A program made the translations under genes and the position numbers. Under the pieces are notes generated by a model. It was not told where the DNA came from. It saw nothing but the letters and a program-made list of their open reading frames with translations, and made no database searches. This document shows positions 39,166 to 50,903 of a stretch of 64,000 nucleotides of DNA, piece by piece. The stretch is from Trichomonas vaginalis G3 (Eukaryota > Parabasalia > Trichomonadida > Trichomonadidae), in the NCBI RefSeq assembly GCF_026262505.1, contig NC_067206.1, positions 34,611,896 through 34,675,895 on the forward strand. Reading direction: 5' to 3'. How positions within the stretch are numbered: the stretch's first letter is position 1; the number at the start of each line of letters is the position of its first letter.

Positions 39166-41301
39166 ATGTCTGAACAAGACGGTCATCCAAATAAATACAA
39201 TGAATTACGAAGTACCTATAAATACTACATCGATTCATATAATGCACTATATCAGCTAAAAACGGAAAATGAAGAAGATTTAAACTCAATTTACAAAATG
39301 ATCAAAAAAGAAATGATTGATTCAAAGAAATATACACCTACTAGTATTATAAAAGACATTTCAAATATCATTCCGTATAATAATCGCTATACAAAGTCAT
39401 ATTTATCTCTTGTCAAACTCATATCTGATGATTACAATATCCAAGAGGTTAAAGATATTAAACGATTTTCAAAAAACCTTCAAAGTCATACAAAAAATAC
39501 AATTCATACAGCAATAATGTATAATGACATTGAAAAATTCATCATACTCACCGAAAGCGATGGATTTGATAAAAATCAAAAGTACAAAAGCAAATTATAT
39601 CCGGATTCTGATGAAGGTTATTCATTACTCGAATTATGTTGTTACCATGGAGCAGTTGATTGTTTCAAGTTGTTGAGAACAAAATTTAACTCAAAAATAA
39701 CGCAAACATGTCTAAAATTTTCATTTTTAGGAAGAAACAAAGAGATCATGAGTGAATGTTTGAAATATCAAAAACCAAATAAAGATTGCATGGAATATGC
39801 AATTATTTCACACAACATTGATTATGTTACATTCTTGATGAATGAGCACAAAATAAAGATCAACTTAAATTATTGCGGAAAACATAAAAATCTTGAATCG
39901 TTTTTAGTTTGTTTCGATCAAACTAATGATGTTGACAAATGCTTTATTTATTCAGCATATTTTGGCATAGCTTCTCTTTGCGAATATTTCCTTTCACTTG
40001 GTGCAGATATCGATGAAAAAGATAAAGAGGGAGACACTGCTCTTAATTATTCAGCTATTTATAATTTTAAAGAATTGGCTGAACTTCTTATTTCACATGG
40101 TGCAAACATCAATGAAAAAGATGATGATGGGCACACACCTCTTTTTCTTTCCGCATATTTTAAAAGTCCAGAAATAGCCGAACTTCTTATTTCACATGGT
40201 GCAAAGATCCATAAAAAAGATGATGAGGGACAAACACCTCTTCATGCTTCTGCACTCAGTAATAATCAAGAAACAGCTGAACTTCTTATTTCACATGGTG
40301 CAAACGTCAATGAAAAAGATGAGAATAGATACACCCCTCTTCATCTTGCAGCATATCATAAAAGTATAGAAACAGCCGAACTTCTTGTTTCACACGGTGC
40401 AAAAATCGATAAAAAAGATGATGAGGGACAAACACCTCTTCATGCTGCTGCACTCGGTAGCAATAAAGAAACAGCCAAACTTCTTATTTCACACGGAGCA
40501 AATATTAATATAAGAGATAAAGGAGGAAGAACCGCTCTTCATGGTGCAGCATGTTTTAATAGTAAAGAAATAGCTGAACTTCTAATTTCACATGGTGCAA
40601 ACGTCAATGAAAAAGATGATGAAGAACAAACCGCTCTTCACACTGCTGCACTTAAAAATAGTCCAGAAACAGCCGAACTTCTTATTTCACATGGTGCAAA
40701 CGTCAATGAAAAAGATGATGATGGATACACCCCTCTTCATCTTGCAGCATATTATAAAAGTCCAGAAACAGCCGAACTTCTTGTTTCACACGGTGCAAAA
40801 ATCGATAAAAAAGATGATAGCGGTCAAACACCTCTTCATGCTGCTGCACTCGGTAATAATAAAGAAATAGTCGAAATTCTTCTTTCACATGGCTCAAATG
40901 TTAATATAAGAGATAAAGGAGGAATAACCGCTCTTCATATCGCAGCACGTTATGATTATAAAGAAATAGCCGAACTTCTTATATCACATGGCGCAAATGT
41001 CAATGAAAAAGACGAGGACGGAAACACCATCCTTCATTATACAGCATCTAAAAATAGTAAAGAAACAGCCAAACTTCTAATTTCACATGGCGCAGATGTC
41101 AATGAAAAAAACGACGATGAAAATTCCACTCTTTATTTTGCAGCAAAATTTAATAGAAAAGAATTAGCTGAAATTCTTATTTCACACGGTGCAGACATCA
41201 ATTCAAAAAATGATGAAGGACAAACACCTCTTGAATGTGCAGAAATTTGTGATAGTGATGAAACAGCCAAACTTCTAATTTCATACGGTGCAGAAAAATA
41301 A
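39166..41301 (+). CDS. Ankyrin-repeat protein with DUF3447-type N-terminus
   Basis: The 711 residues begin with the N-terminal domain typical of the large Trichomonas ankyrin family (KYNELRSTYKYYIDSYNALYQ, IIPYNNRYTKSYLSL; DUF3447-like, about residues 1-270). Thirteen ankyrin repeats of exactly 33 residues follow, each ending ELLISH and starting GANINEKDDDG or close. The repeats are nearly uniform, and sets of four recur (see the higher-order repeat). No signal or membrane segment is seen. Partner and role are unknown; ankyrin stacks bind proteins. The gene is intact, unlike the one at 11.7-16.5 kb, and ends about 650 nt before the Maverick. Confidence 0.9.
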   Translation: MSEQDGHPNKYNELRSTYKYYIDSYNALYQLKTENEEDLNSIYKMIKKEMIDSKKYTPTSIIKDISNIIPYNNRYTKSYLSLVKLISDDYNIQEVKDIKRFSKNLQSHTKNTIHTAIMYNDIEKFIILTESDGFDKNQKYKSKLYPDSDEGYSLLELCCYHGAVDCFKLLRTKFNSKITQTCLKFSFLGRNKEIMSECLKYQKPNKDCMEYAIISHNIDYVTFLMNEHKIKINLNYCGKHKNLESFLVCFDQTNDVDKCFIYSAYFGIASLCEYFLSLGADIDEKDKEGDTALNYSAIYNFKELAELLISHGANINEKDDDGHTPLFLSAYFKSPEIAELLISHGAKIHKKDDEGQTPLHASALSNNQETAELLISHGANVNEKDENRYTPLHLAAYHKSIETAELLVSHGAKIDKKDDEGQTPLHAAALGSNKETAKLLISHGANINIRDKGGRTALHGAACFNSKEIAELLISHGANVNEKDDEEQTALHTAALKNSPETAELLISHGANVNEKDDDGYTPLHLAAYYKSPETAELLVSHGAKIDKKDDSGQTPLHAAALGNNKEIVEILLSHGSNVNIRDKGGITALHIAARYDYKEIAELLISHGANVNEKDEDGNTILHYTASKNSKETAKLLISHGADVNEKNDDENSTLYFAAKFNRKELAEILISHGADINSKNDEGQTPLECAEICDSDETAKLLISYGAEK
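40297..41010 (+). repeat. Higher-order tandem duplication inside the ankyrin array
   Basis: Three consecutive repeats (ending LAAYHKSIETAELLVSH, HAAALGSNKETAKLLISH, HGAACFNSKEIAELLISH) recur one 4-repeat block (396 nt) later with near-identical DNA (LAAYYKSPETAELLVSH, HAAALGNNKEIVEILLSH, HIAARYDYKEIAELLISH). A weaker pair-wise copy lies before them. The array thus grew by unequal exchange of four-repeat and two-repeat blocks. Confidence 0.7.
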
Positions 41302-41958
41302 AATTCCTACATAAGATGTTTCACTTCCTTTTTTATATTAAAATTAATAAAGCTTTTAATACTGAGTAAATACATAATTTTTATTGTTATTTTTAGGTTC
41401 TTTTTTACGTTACTAAAAAAGTTCATCATCTTTTGACACATATGCAATGATTTTTTTCCCCATTTGAATATATAATATTGGGTTTGCAAAGTTTTGGAGC
41501 AGGAATAAAAGTTATGGAACATAAATAAAGATCAAAACAATATTTGACAATATGGTAAGATTATCCCACAAAAATTAAATAATAATTTGTGAGATCTAAA
41601 ATTTCCTTTTCCAAGGATATAGCATTGCATTCTTTCAATAAAAATATATTAGTTACATGCACAAGTATATGTAAATACATATTACTATAGAGAATTTCCT
41701 CTCAGGCATTTCAGATGGTAAGATAGAGACATCCAAAAGCATCCTAAAAAATGAATATCCTCTCAAAATTGTAGAGCCTTAAGTATGCACTTACGCCCCT
41801 ATGACATGAACTTCAATTCAGATGTTTAAGGATAATTTTCAATGACAATTCACGCCAGTTGTCAAAAATTTGAATTATAGCCAGATGGGCGTAAGTGCTA
41901 TGTAAATATAACAGTGAAGTTCGTATATTTTAATAGATATAATTACAAAAAAAAAAAA
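41302..41958. other. Spacer before the Maverick, with inverted repeats
   Basis: AT-rich spacer. GCACTTACGCCC at 41787-41798 recurs as its reverse complement at 41887-41898. GAACTTCA at 41808-41815 has its complement at 41915-41922. The two pairs are interleaved, not nested. They could belong to an older small element into which, or beside which, the Maverick inserted. No gene seen. Confidence 0.55.
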
Positions 41959-41965
41959 AGGTATT

Positions 41966-41998
41966 GGGGCTTCCAGGCACTTCGTGCCCTCTAGCCCC
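41966..41998. repeat. Hairpin in the Maverick left terminal sequence
   Basis: GGGGCT (41966-41971) pairs with AGCCCC (41993-41998), and inside it GGCAC (41976-41980) pairs with GTGCC (41984-41988) around TTC. It starts 7 nt from the proposed element end. Confidence 0.7.
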
Positions 41999-42039
41999 GA
42001 AGATGTTTAGTATAAAACCGCTTTTTAACTTCACTTAAA

Positions 42040-43632
42040 ATGCCACGTAAGCTACGTAAGAATATACGTAAGAGGAAGGGAGCATTGAAACATCCAAAAG
42101 TAAAACTGACACCACAACAACAGTTGCAACAACAAATGCTGAATGACCCCACTATGTTGCAACAAATGTCAAGCAATCCTATGCTTTTAAACCGAGTCAT
42201 TGGTGCACAGAGTGGAGGTTTAAGAGCGGCACTTTTAGCGAAAATGGCAGGCTATGGTGGAGCTGCAGACGGAACAGCCTATAACCCTCAAAGTCAAATG
42301 AATTTGAGTTCACTCAAAAATCAAATAACAGATGTCAAAAAGTCAAACATAGACATACAGAAGGCAAATAAGTGAAAACGAAAAGAAACTAGAATATGAC
42401 AGACACACAAAGAAACTCAATGAGTTAAACGTAGAGAAAAAGAAGAAAGAAGAACAACTGAAAGAACTAAGTACAGAGGAATATGCGAAAAAAGTGTCAG
42501 AAAAAGCAGCAGAAGTAGCAAAAATGGAACAAGATGTCATAAATTTGAAAACCATACTACTCAATATAAAATACTGAAAGATGAAGAGATAAAACAAAAA
42601 GCCCTGAAGACATATATGGATAGCGATGAGTATAAAAAAGAAGTTGAAGCAAATGTAAAGGCAGAAAAACTTTTACAGTTGCAAAACCAAACCGTACAGT
42701 ATGAAAACTTAGCACAAGAAAGTAAAAATAACGACGCGGCTATGCAAAAGGCAATGAAAAGCGCAGAATATATAAAAGCCAACAATGACTGGTTAGATGC
42801 CCAAGCCAACGCTAAAGCAGCCCAACTCATAGGGTCAATAAGGACAAAAATACAAGCGGATGAAGACAGTTCAAATGAAGCTTTAACAAATGCTGACTTT
42901 AAGAACGCCTTCGAAGCTCTTCATAGTAAGGTGAAACAAGTGAACGACTTCTCATCTGGAAAGAAACTGAAGTCTGAAGGTTTCGACAAAGAGTTAAAAG
43001 AAGTAGCACAAAATATGACGAAAATAACAGATGCAGCAACGAGACAGGCAGTTCAAAGTGCCTATGACGCCGTTAGAGCAACTGTTGTGAAAAGTCAAGA
43101 AAAAGAGTTACAACAGACCAAAACAGACCTAGTAAATGCTTTCTTAAGAACGAAAAGTCAGGTAGGACATTACGCTGCAGATGGAACATATGTGCCAGCT
43201 GGTGGAACTTATATACCACCAAACCCTCCAAGAGAAGCACCTGCACCAGGACTACCTAGAACATTTACATCGTCACATGGACACAGACACAGGCATGCAC
43301 CAAAACCAACACAACAACCAACACAACAACCAGCACAACAACCACCTCCACAACCAGCACAACAACCAACACAACAACCAGCACAACAACAACCACAAAC
43401 AGAGCAAGGACATAAAAGAAGTAGAGAACAAGGAAACCAAGAATTCTTAAAAATGCTTAAAGAAGAGTGTGGTTTCCCAGATACTGTTGACTTTAGTGAC
43501 AGATATAAAGAAGCTATTGGAAAGTTCAAGGATGGAAATACTGACCCGAACCTATTTAGCTTTATGGCTCAGCACCAAAACGGATATAATCTCAAACCTG
43601 GAAAATACAAGCTCGCTAAGGGATATGATTAA
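42040..43632 (+). pseudogene. Maverick left block: basic and Gln/Pro-rich coiled-coil protein region
   Basis: The region starts with a very basic segment (MPRKLRKNIRKRKGALKHPK) suited to nucleic acid binding. Long Lys/Glu-rich helices follow, then a His/Pro/Gln-rich stretch with repeated AQQP/TQQP, and a compact C-terminal segment. It could be a core or minor structural protein of the element; I do not recognise a family. Part of the broken half of the element. Confidence 0.5.
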
Positions 43633-43652
43633 TAGCATATCATCCAAATGAC

Positions 43653-45200
43653 ATGGATGAATTTACTCCGAGATATTTGATGTCAGAGCTAAATGACAAT
43701 TCAACTTTCGTCATGAAACGCGTAAAAAATAGAGACGGAACGAAAGAACAAAAGCTTATGAATGCGGATGACGTAGATAGGGAAATTGTTGAAAACGGTC
43801 TCGGAATATATGAAATGCCAGCAGATGAGGTACAAGAAACTCCACAGGAAGAAGTTCAGATACAACCAGACATGGAAGAAATAGTTCAGCAACAACAGCT
43901 AGAAGAGCCTGAAGGAAACGAACAAGTCACTCCTTTGGAAACTAACTTCACAGAACTAGATGAAGATTTGGAACAGCCGAAAAATCTTGACCCTCAACAA
44001 GAGTATGCGGAGAATATGGAATATTTCCAAGAGTCTAAAAAAAATTCGGCTGACATAGTAGAAGAATATCGAAAAATGTTTGCCGACATACAAAAGACTC
44101 CAACACCAGATGAAAATATTCAGCATAGAATGGAAGTACTGAAAAAAAATGTACACAAATACAACAACCCTTTTTACTTACGAGCATTTAACGTTCAATC
44201 TTTGGATGAACTCGGTGAAAATAAAAGGTTAAATTTCAAGAAAACATATAGAAATGAAACATTGTTTAAAGTTCATTCAGAACCTAACCAAGATGGAAAC
44301 AAACCTACTTTTGTTTCTGCAGACGATGGAACTACAATGAGATGGGTCATAAAGCTAATCCGGATAGGTGGTTCATAAACTTACAACCACAATTCCAAGA
44401 AGTTGTAGACGCAATGGAATTGAATGGTGAACGAGATATAGCTGGTATTTTAAGCGCGGCTTTAATGCCATTGAAAGATATGAAACATGCAGATATTTTG
44501 GACCAGTATGAAATGAACATGGCTGATGGAAATATAACACCTGACGTTCTAGAACATTTATCTCAAAGAACTACACAGAACCATAGAGATGGTATATTTG
44601 GTGAAGAGTTTAGAAAGAAAGTTAGGGAGGGAGAAGGAAGAGAAACCTATTGTACATGACCTTGCAAATGAAAGTTTACAAAATGTCATAAAAACTTACT
44701 TTGCAGACAATGAACTGAGAAGGGATGAATATTTAAGAAAACTCAAATGGACAGTACCAAATGAAATGTTAGTATTGAAAAACATGTTCCTTGACAAAAT
44801 AAAACCAACTACAGAAATAAACGACGCAAGACTGAAAGATTGGGTAAAAGCTTTCCCATTCACAAAAGATATTGTTGGTAACATGGAAAGAAAACCAGAA
44901 TGGCTACAAAAACATATATTTGGAAACGAGCTTATTCCATATGGACAGGCACTGTTTGAAGAGCTTGAACCGGAAACTCAGGAAAGAGTCATGCAAACAA
45001 TACGCGAAGACTCAAATACAGACTATGACAAACTCTTTCTAGGATATAGGTTACCTGAGATGGGCGACCAGAGCCAAAAGGCAAAAAGGACATGGGAAAT
45101 TTGCAACATACTAGATGAACATAATGCAAAGATGCAACAACTTGAAGCAGAGGGCAAGTTACCAAGCGACACCAAAGAAAAGAAGAGTAGAACAAAGTGA
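43653..45200 (+). pseudogene. Maverick region of unknown function
   Basis: A Glu/Gln-rich first part (repeated EEVQ, EEIVQQQQLEEPEG) is followed by helical, charged sequence. No family recognised. By position, next to the capsid-type region, a scaffold or minor virion part is possible. Part of the broken half. Confidence 0.45.
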
Positions 45201-45351
45201 AGTAGTGAAGAAGAACTTCATCTAGTGAAAGTAGTGGCAATGAAGGAAAAAGAAGAGTTAAAAAACTCAGTCGAAGAAAGTAAAGCTTGGTCCACGTGGG
45301 TTTCTATTATGACATATAAACCCAACTATTCTATATTTTTACCCATATGAA

Positions 45352-46810
45352 ATGTTACGCCGCTCAGAATATAACGCCAACAGTTTTGGATGCTATGAAT
45401 GGAAATGTTCCGAATGGTATAACGAATGCGACAATGCCATTAGAAGGTCAGAAATAGATTCCTGGAACTTACGAATATACACTGCTGTTTCTTATGGAAA
45501 CGTAGGTGAGTTTGGAGAAGGTTCTTCAACAACAGTAGATATTGCTTGCGACAGGTTTCATATAATTTCTATTGACAACTCTTTCTTATTACGTGGAACA
45601 AGACATTGAAATAAAACCTTCTGCCAAGTTGTCTGACAAGAAAGGTTGCAATGGAATTTTCTATGTCGGATACCAATATGCTCCAGAAGTTTTCATGGGA
45701 TATAAGATATATTCTAACTCTGACTTAGTTCAAACAGTAACATGGGCAAACTATGAATGGTTCGCTTTGAGAAACTCAGTACAACCACAAGCTAGAGAAC
45801 AAACAGACCAGTATGCAACTATGAGAAAATAAGAAGACTTGACCCTAACGTTCCAGGAGTTTATTAACCTTTCTGGTTCAGATGAAAATGCTGTCACTAA
45901 AGTAAAACTGAACTTAGAGTTCCTTTGTTCATCTTTCCTCATCTTCAGGTTTTTAAGATACTTGCCAAACTGGGCAGGAAAAATTTCTATTGAACTTACT
46001 CCAAGCAAAAATAACTAGTCATTGCACCAACACAAGACCCATTCACTCTTACAGAAGTAGTGGAACAAATAAAATGTCATTTCGCGACTTTTGCAAAGAC
46101 AAAGTTGACTTAGACTTTGGTTTCTCAAACCTCAACACTGAAGTAAACTACTACTTCAATGCTGCTGGAACTGCTTGGGACCCAGTTTAAGTTCACATGC
46201 GAAAAATTTGAATGCAAGAGAATAGAAAGCAGACTTGCAGTCTATATGTTGGACCACAGATATTTCAAATGCTTTAGCTGCCAAATATATTGCAGTTCAC
46301 TTATGTTCCCTATACACCAAATATCTGTCAAAGACTTTGCAGGTGAAGTTGGAAACCAAAGTGCTGACCCAGGTGCAAGAACAGATATTGCCTTAACAAC
46401 TGCAATGAAACATGCAGATACTATGTTTGTACTGTTCAGACGAACTATAGATGACTATTCTTGTTTCTACAACCCGGTATTAAAATATCATATAAACATA
46501 GATGGCAAATACTATCCAAGAGAAGAATATTCTACAGTTGAGGATATGAGGTCATACAACTTGACATTAGATGCTATGAACTTTAACAACAACTTCACAA
46601 CAACCATTAACCCTGAAATGCAAAAGTCTATTATGCCATATGTGAAAGTATGGACTCATGCAGGAGCTCAAAAAACTCATATACAAATGGAGACCGTTCA
46701 AACTTTTGGCTTGGCATTCCATTTGCTGACTCAGAAGACTTATGGGTGGTATTTCAACTGTTGGTACAGTTCAAATACAATATACTGGTGACAGAGACGG
46801 TCCAGATGAA
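45352..46810 (+). pseudogene. Maverick major-capsid-type region
   Basis: Segments such as FVLFRRTIDDYSCFYNPV and INIDGKYYP look like the C-terminal half of double jelly-roll major capsid proteins of Polintons and related viruses. The region is of about the expected length and lies where Polintons often carry capsid genes. It is broken and treated as a fossil. The assignment is by pattern memory, not alignment. Confidence 0.5.
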
Positions 46811-47277
46811 TTGAAAGCAAAGAAGTTTACAAAACCAATAGCACTTTTCACGGAAGATGCTCTTTGAAGATTCGTTCGATGAAACCTGCTGGGGCTCCTC
46901 AGATTGGTATAACGACAGCTTCCATCGAGGCAGATTTTGGCAGCAGGTCAGTAAGTTGTTCTTGAACTGACTTCTCTCCGTCAAATATTGACAGTACGCC
47001 AGTTTTGATATAATATTGTATTAAAACTTACCTTTAGAAATATCTGTAAGTTTTGTTGTTATATTTTTGTCAACGTCAAGAACTTTCACCATCTCGGTTA
47101 TACCAACTTTCTTTGCTTTATGAAAATATTTTGGTTCAGCAAAGACTGCTATTCTATAACATTTTCCATTGTTTGTGTAAAGAACTATTTATCAGTGTAT
47201 TTGTATTGTTTGTGTGTGTAAACTTTGTTCTGCTTCAATTCGAAGAGATACTCAAATACTCTTTTTATTCTAAGTAA
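46811..47277. other. Maverick spacer between capsid-type regions
   Basis: About 470 nt with T-rich sequence and no supportable gene of its own. Confidence 0.4.
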
Positions 47278-48683
47278 AATGTCATTTCCGAAAAATAGAA
47301 GCGTAAGTGTTTCAAAAGGTTTAATGGCGGTGGCAGATGTGAAGTTAAATTCACCAACTCAAACAAAAGTCAAAGTGTTGTTGTCAATGTCAAAGACAGA
47401 GATGTGAAGTGGGGAAACCATACGAAGACGAAGATGGTATACATAGTTCCTGTAAAAGAACAACCAACATATCCTGAAGTTAGCAGAGACTTAAGTTCTG
47501 TTGCAGATATTCGAAACGACTACCAACAACTTAAAGACAAACTTAAAACTCAGGAGAAGATTTGTCAGGCTTTGGGTATAATGTTAACTTGTTGAGCACA
47601 ACCCTGTAAAAGTGAACTCATATGTCATCGCACCTCATGAATTTTGAAAGAACTATTGAAACTTTTGACAGAGGCAGACGATATAAACATCAAAGAAATA
47701 AACCCGACATTGCTTGCTGTGGTGTTTCATACAATGTCATTGACAAGATATACGTTATGAAAGGAGGTGAAACGTTGAACTTAAAATATAGTTTCCCAGA
47801 CGTCATAAAAATATTTGACGACCAACAACATTTCATTAAAGTTTGTTTGCTAAGTAAATGGCAGAAGACATAGTGGTTTATACTATTACGACTAAAAACC
47901 CTGAGTCATATAATTCTATAACAAACAACTTACAAAGTCCTCAAGGACGATATTGTAAACTGACCTTAAACACGATGACGACTAAAGCCTGTTTTGCTCT
48001 TTTGACACCAGAAGATTTTATTGTTGTGAATGGTAAAAAATACTCCTTTGAAGATACTTACTCAGATATACCACCAACAGGTTTTGTTGACTTATTTAAT
48101 ACTTTAAGGACGGATGTAACATGTGCTGCAACTAGAGCAGGTTTCATTATGTTTGGATGTCCGACTGAGTTTAGTATAAACGATATGAGCTATAATACAA
48201 AACTTATATCTGGTTTTTTACTACCAACAGTTTCCTATAACAGGAAAAGGTGTCATACAAGGTCTATCCGTTCCATTGACTTTAAGTACACCTATTTTAT
48301 ATATTGTTTCAAACTTAGGTTCAAAGTGCTATTCGAATGTCGACAGAAACTACTATGACCAAAAGATACTCATGCGTATAAACAACACTTTCTCTGCTGG
48401 TTTGCCTATTGTTCATTCGAATGCAGAGTTTTCAGCTTTAGTGAACTCAAACACTTTGGCAAACATAAACTTAACCTTAGTTGACGCAAACTTTGTTCCT
48501 GTAAAACTTTTATGTCCTATGTATTTGTCAATGACGGCAGAAAGTTTCGAATTGGAAGATGCAACTGGTGAAAGTATTGTACTACAAGAACAACTTCAAC
48601 AACAAATAGCTCAAGAACAACAAATGCAACAAATGGAACAAATGCAACAACAAGCTCAAGAACAACAAATAGCTCAAGAATAA
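47278..48683 (+). pseudogene. Maverick minor-capsid/penton-type region
   Basis: A beta-rich region; the part NNTFSAGLPIVHSNAEF and LVDANFVPVKLLCPMYL resembles single jelly-roll penton/minor capsid proteins of Polinton-like viruses. It ends in a Gln-rich tail (QEQQMQQMEQMQQQAQ). Broken; treated as a fossil. The assignment is tentative. Confidence 0.4.
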
Positions 48684-48712
48684 AAAAAATATTTTTTTTT
48701 ATTTTTATAAAA

Positions 48713-49947
48713 ATGTACAGAATAGATGTTTCAGATTTTTATGACTTCCAAGCCTTCAGAAATATGTGTCCATTTAGAGACTATAACAAAGCAGTCGAGA
48801 ATTTGAAACGTTTAGTCATTTATGTCGACTCTGCCCCAGAATGTTATGTCATGAAAGAATGGGATGTAGTCTTTAACAAACCTAAAGCGACAATAGTTTC
48901 AGAACAAGAATGTAAACAGAAACTTAAGAAAATAAAAGTCGTACAAGTTGGTATGAAGATGTTAGATGCTTGGGATATCTTATTGTCAAAGTTAGAAGAT
49001 TTTTTCAGTTCGTGGTATAAAGTTCTATACACCTTCTCCAAACTTCTATTCTATCTTCACTGGATATAAATACGAACAAGTAGAATGGAAAGAAAATGTT
49101 ATAGAAGCTTGGTTAGACCATGTCAAAGAAATTATATGCAATGGAAACGAAAGAGTCTATGAGTATATCTTATGTTGGTTTGCAAACATCTTACAACATC
49201 CAAGTGCTAAAAATGAAACTGCTCTCATCATAATTGGAAAACAAGGAACTGGTAAGAACACTTTCTTTACAGATATCTTATGCAAACTGTTAGAGGGCTA
49301 TTCGAACCCGAATATGACAAACTTAGAAAACATCTGCGGTAAATTTAACTCTTCAATAGAGAATATGAAACTTATAGTATGTAACGAACTTCAAAGTATA
49401 GATACAACAAAAGTTTTGAACTCAGATGCTTTGAAGAGTCTTATAACAGACAAAGTTGGAGTTGTTGAAAGAAAATATAAAGACCAAAGAGTTTGTGAAA
49501 ATGTTGCAAATTTCATCATGGTTTCAAACAACGCCGTTCCGATGAAGTTAGAAAGTTCTGACAGAATATGTAGTTGTCAGAACGTCAGATTCTCATATGC
49601 AAGATACAGAATATTTTGACGACTTAGCAGAAACTTTGACATCTGACTTTTACAACCACTTGTTCTCATATTTCATGACATTAGATATTTCTAAGTTCAA
49701 TCCAAGACAAATTCCACATACCGAAGAGAGACAAACATTGTTAGAAGCAAACAAGAGTGTATATGAACTGTTTATAGATGAGACTAACTTTGAGTGTTTA
49801 GATGAAAGGTCATTGTACGATTCGTATAAACAGTATTGTCAAGAATATGGTTATATGACAGCGTCTAAACGAACATTCTTGGCAAATGTCAAAAGTCTTT
49901 TAGACGTACAGAATGGTGTATATACAAAGAAAAATTTTTCTGAGTAA
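48713..49947 (+). pseudogene. Maverick superfamily 3 helicase-type region
   Basis: The region has an SF3 Walker A-like motif (IIIGKQGTGKNTFF), a B motif context (MKLIVCNELQSID) and a C motif with Asn (NFIMVSNNAVPM). The N- and C-terminal parts resemble D5/primase-helicase surroundings. SF3 helicases are typical of virophages and large DNA viruses and unusual for a classical Polinton. An A/T run and a short leader precede it. Broken; treated as a fossil. Confidence 0.65.
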
Positions 49948-49984
49948 ATTTTAAAAAAAAATATTTTTTTATCCGATAGAAAAG

Positions 49985-50404
49985 ATGACGAAATTCATCT
50001 CAGTAAACAAGTATATGTCAGGACTTAAAGAAGAACTAGACCCATTCACATATTTGAATGTTTACTTCTACCATTTTGAAAAGTCTTCATTTGACAAAGT
50101 TTGGAACATCGAACCAGTTAAGTTTGCTATTGTGACTAAAAATGGTGCGAAATTTGAAGACTTAGACATAGAAGGTTTGTTAACAGTCAAAGAAAGTTTT
50201 GACAGAAGATTTTCAAACCTTAAAGAAGGCAAAGCATACAAACTTGTTATACCTTATGAACCAAAGAAAGCAGACGACTATGAATATTATGAGTCTAAGA
50301 TAGTTGAAGTTCAAGGTAAATTGGGTAAAAAGATTTTAGAGTCTAAGCCAGTGTTTGCTCCTAAAGAGGAAGAGAACATTGACATTGACCCAGAAATGTT
50401 CTAA
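49985..50404 (+). CDS. Maverick protein of unknown function, 139 residues
   Basis: An uninterrupted frame with mixed helix and strand character, rich in Lys, Glu and Phe, ending KEEENIDIDPEMF. The start follows an A/T run typical of gene junctions in this element. No family recognised; the acidic, aromatic-rich profile would fit a small DNA-binding or replication accessory protein, but this is a guess. Confidence 0.55.
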   Translation: MTKFISVNKYMSGLKEELDPFTYLNVYFYHFEKSSFDKVWNIEPVKFAIVTKNGAKFEDLDIEGLLTVKESFDRRFSNLKEGKAYKLVIPYEPKKADDYEYYESKIVEVQGKLGKKILESKPVFAPKEEENIDIDPEMF

Positions 50405-50420
50405 AAATAAAATTTTATTT

Positions 50421-50867
50421 TTACATGTCAAATTTCTTTTTCTCTGGAACTGGTTCTTTCTTCTCTTCTTCTACTTTCTTTTCTTTCTTTTCTCTCTTCT
50501 TCTTTTCTGGTGGAGTTATGTCAAACTTCTCAGAACCATATTTTTGTAAAAGTTCTTTGTCCTTTAATAGCTCTTCTATTCTGTTTTCTATTTCATCTTC
50601 AAGAACAGCGCATGTGTCTTCTTTGCATTCTAAGAAGTTTTGTTGGACTTCATCTCTCCAAGAGGCGTCATCTCTGTCAACAAGTCTGTCATTGACAAAT
50701 TTTAAGACTTCTCTGCTTAATGTTTTATGGTTCTTGTCATATTCCCAGAAACAGAACTTTAGAACAAATTCACCTTTCTTGTTTACACTATGTAAGATTT
50801 TATGGTCGACAGATGTTTTGCTGTCGAAAAGCTTGTCTCGAATATAGATAGCGAAATCGCTAGACAT
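50421..50867 (-). CDS. Maverick protein of unknown function, Lys-rich tail
   Basis: The 148-residue protein has a globular first part (MSSDFAIYIRDKLFDSKT, FVLKFCFWEYDKNHKTLSREV) and a long Lys/Glu tail (PPEKKKREKKEKKVEEEKK). It is convergent with the 139-residue gene and divergent from the packaging ATPase, whose start is 36 nt away. No family recognised. Confidence 0.5.
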   Translation of the reverse strand: MSSDFAIYIRDKLFDSKTSVDHKILHSVNKKGEFVLKFCFWEYDKNHKTLSREVLKFVNDRLVDRDDASWRDEVQQNFLECKEDTCAVLEDEIENRIEELLKDKELLQKYGSEKFDITPPEKKKREKKEKKVEEEKKEPVPEKKKFDM

Positions 50868-50903
50868 TTCCTAAAAGATAAAAATTTTAATTTTTCTAAA
50901 AAT

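Noticed and set aside
43209-43529. Minus-strand Cys/Gly-rich ORF in the Maverick
   Set aside because: Antisense of the Pro/Gln repeats (CAA/CCA read backwards), not a gene.
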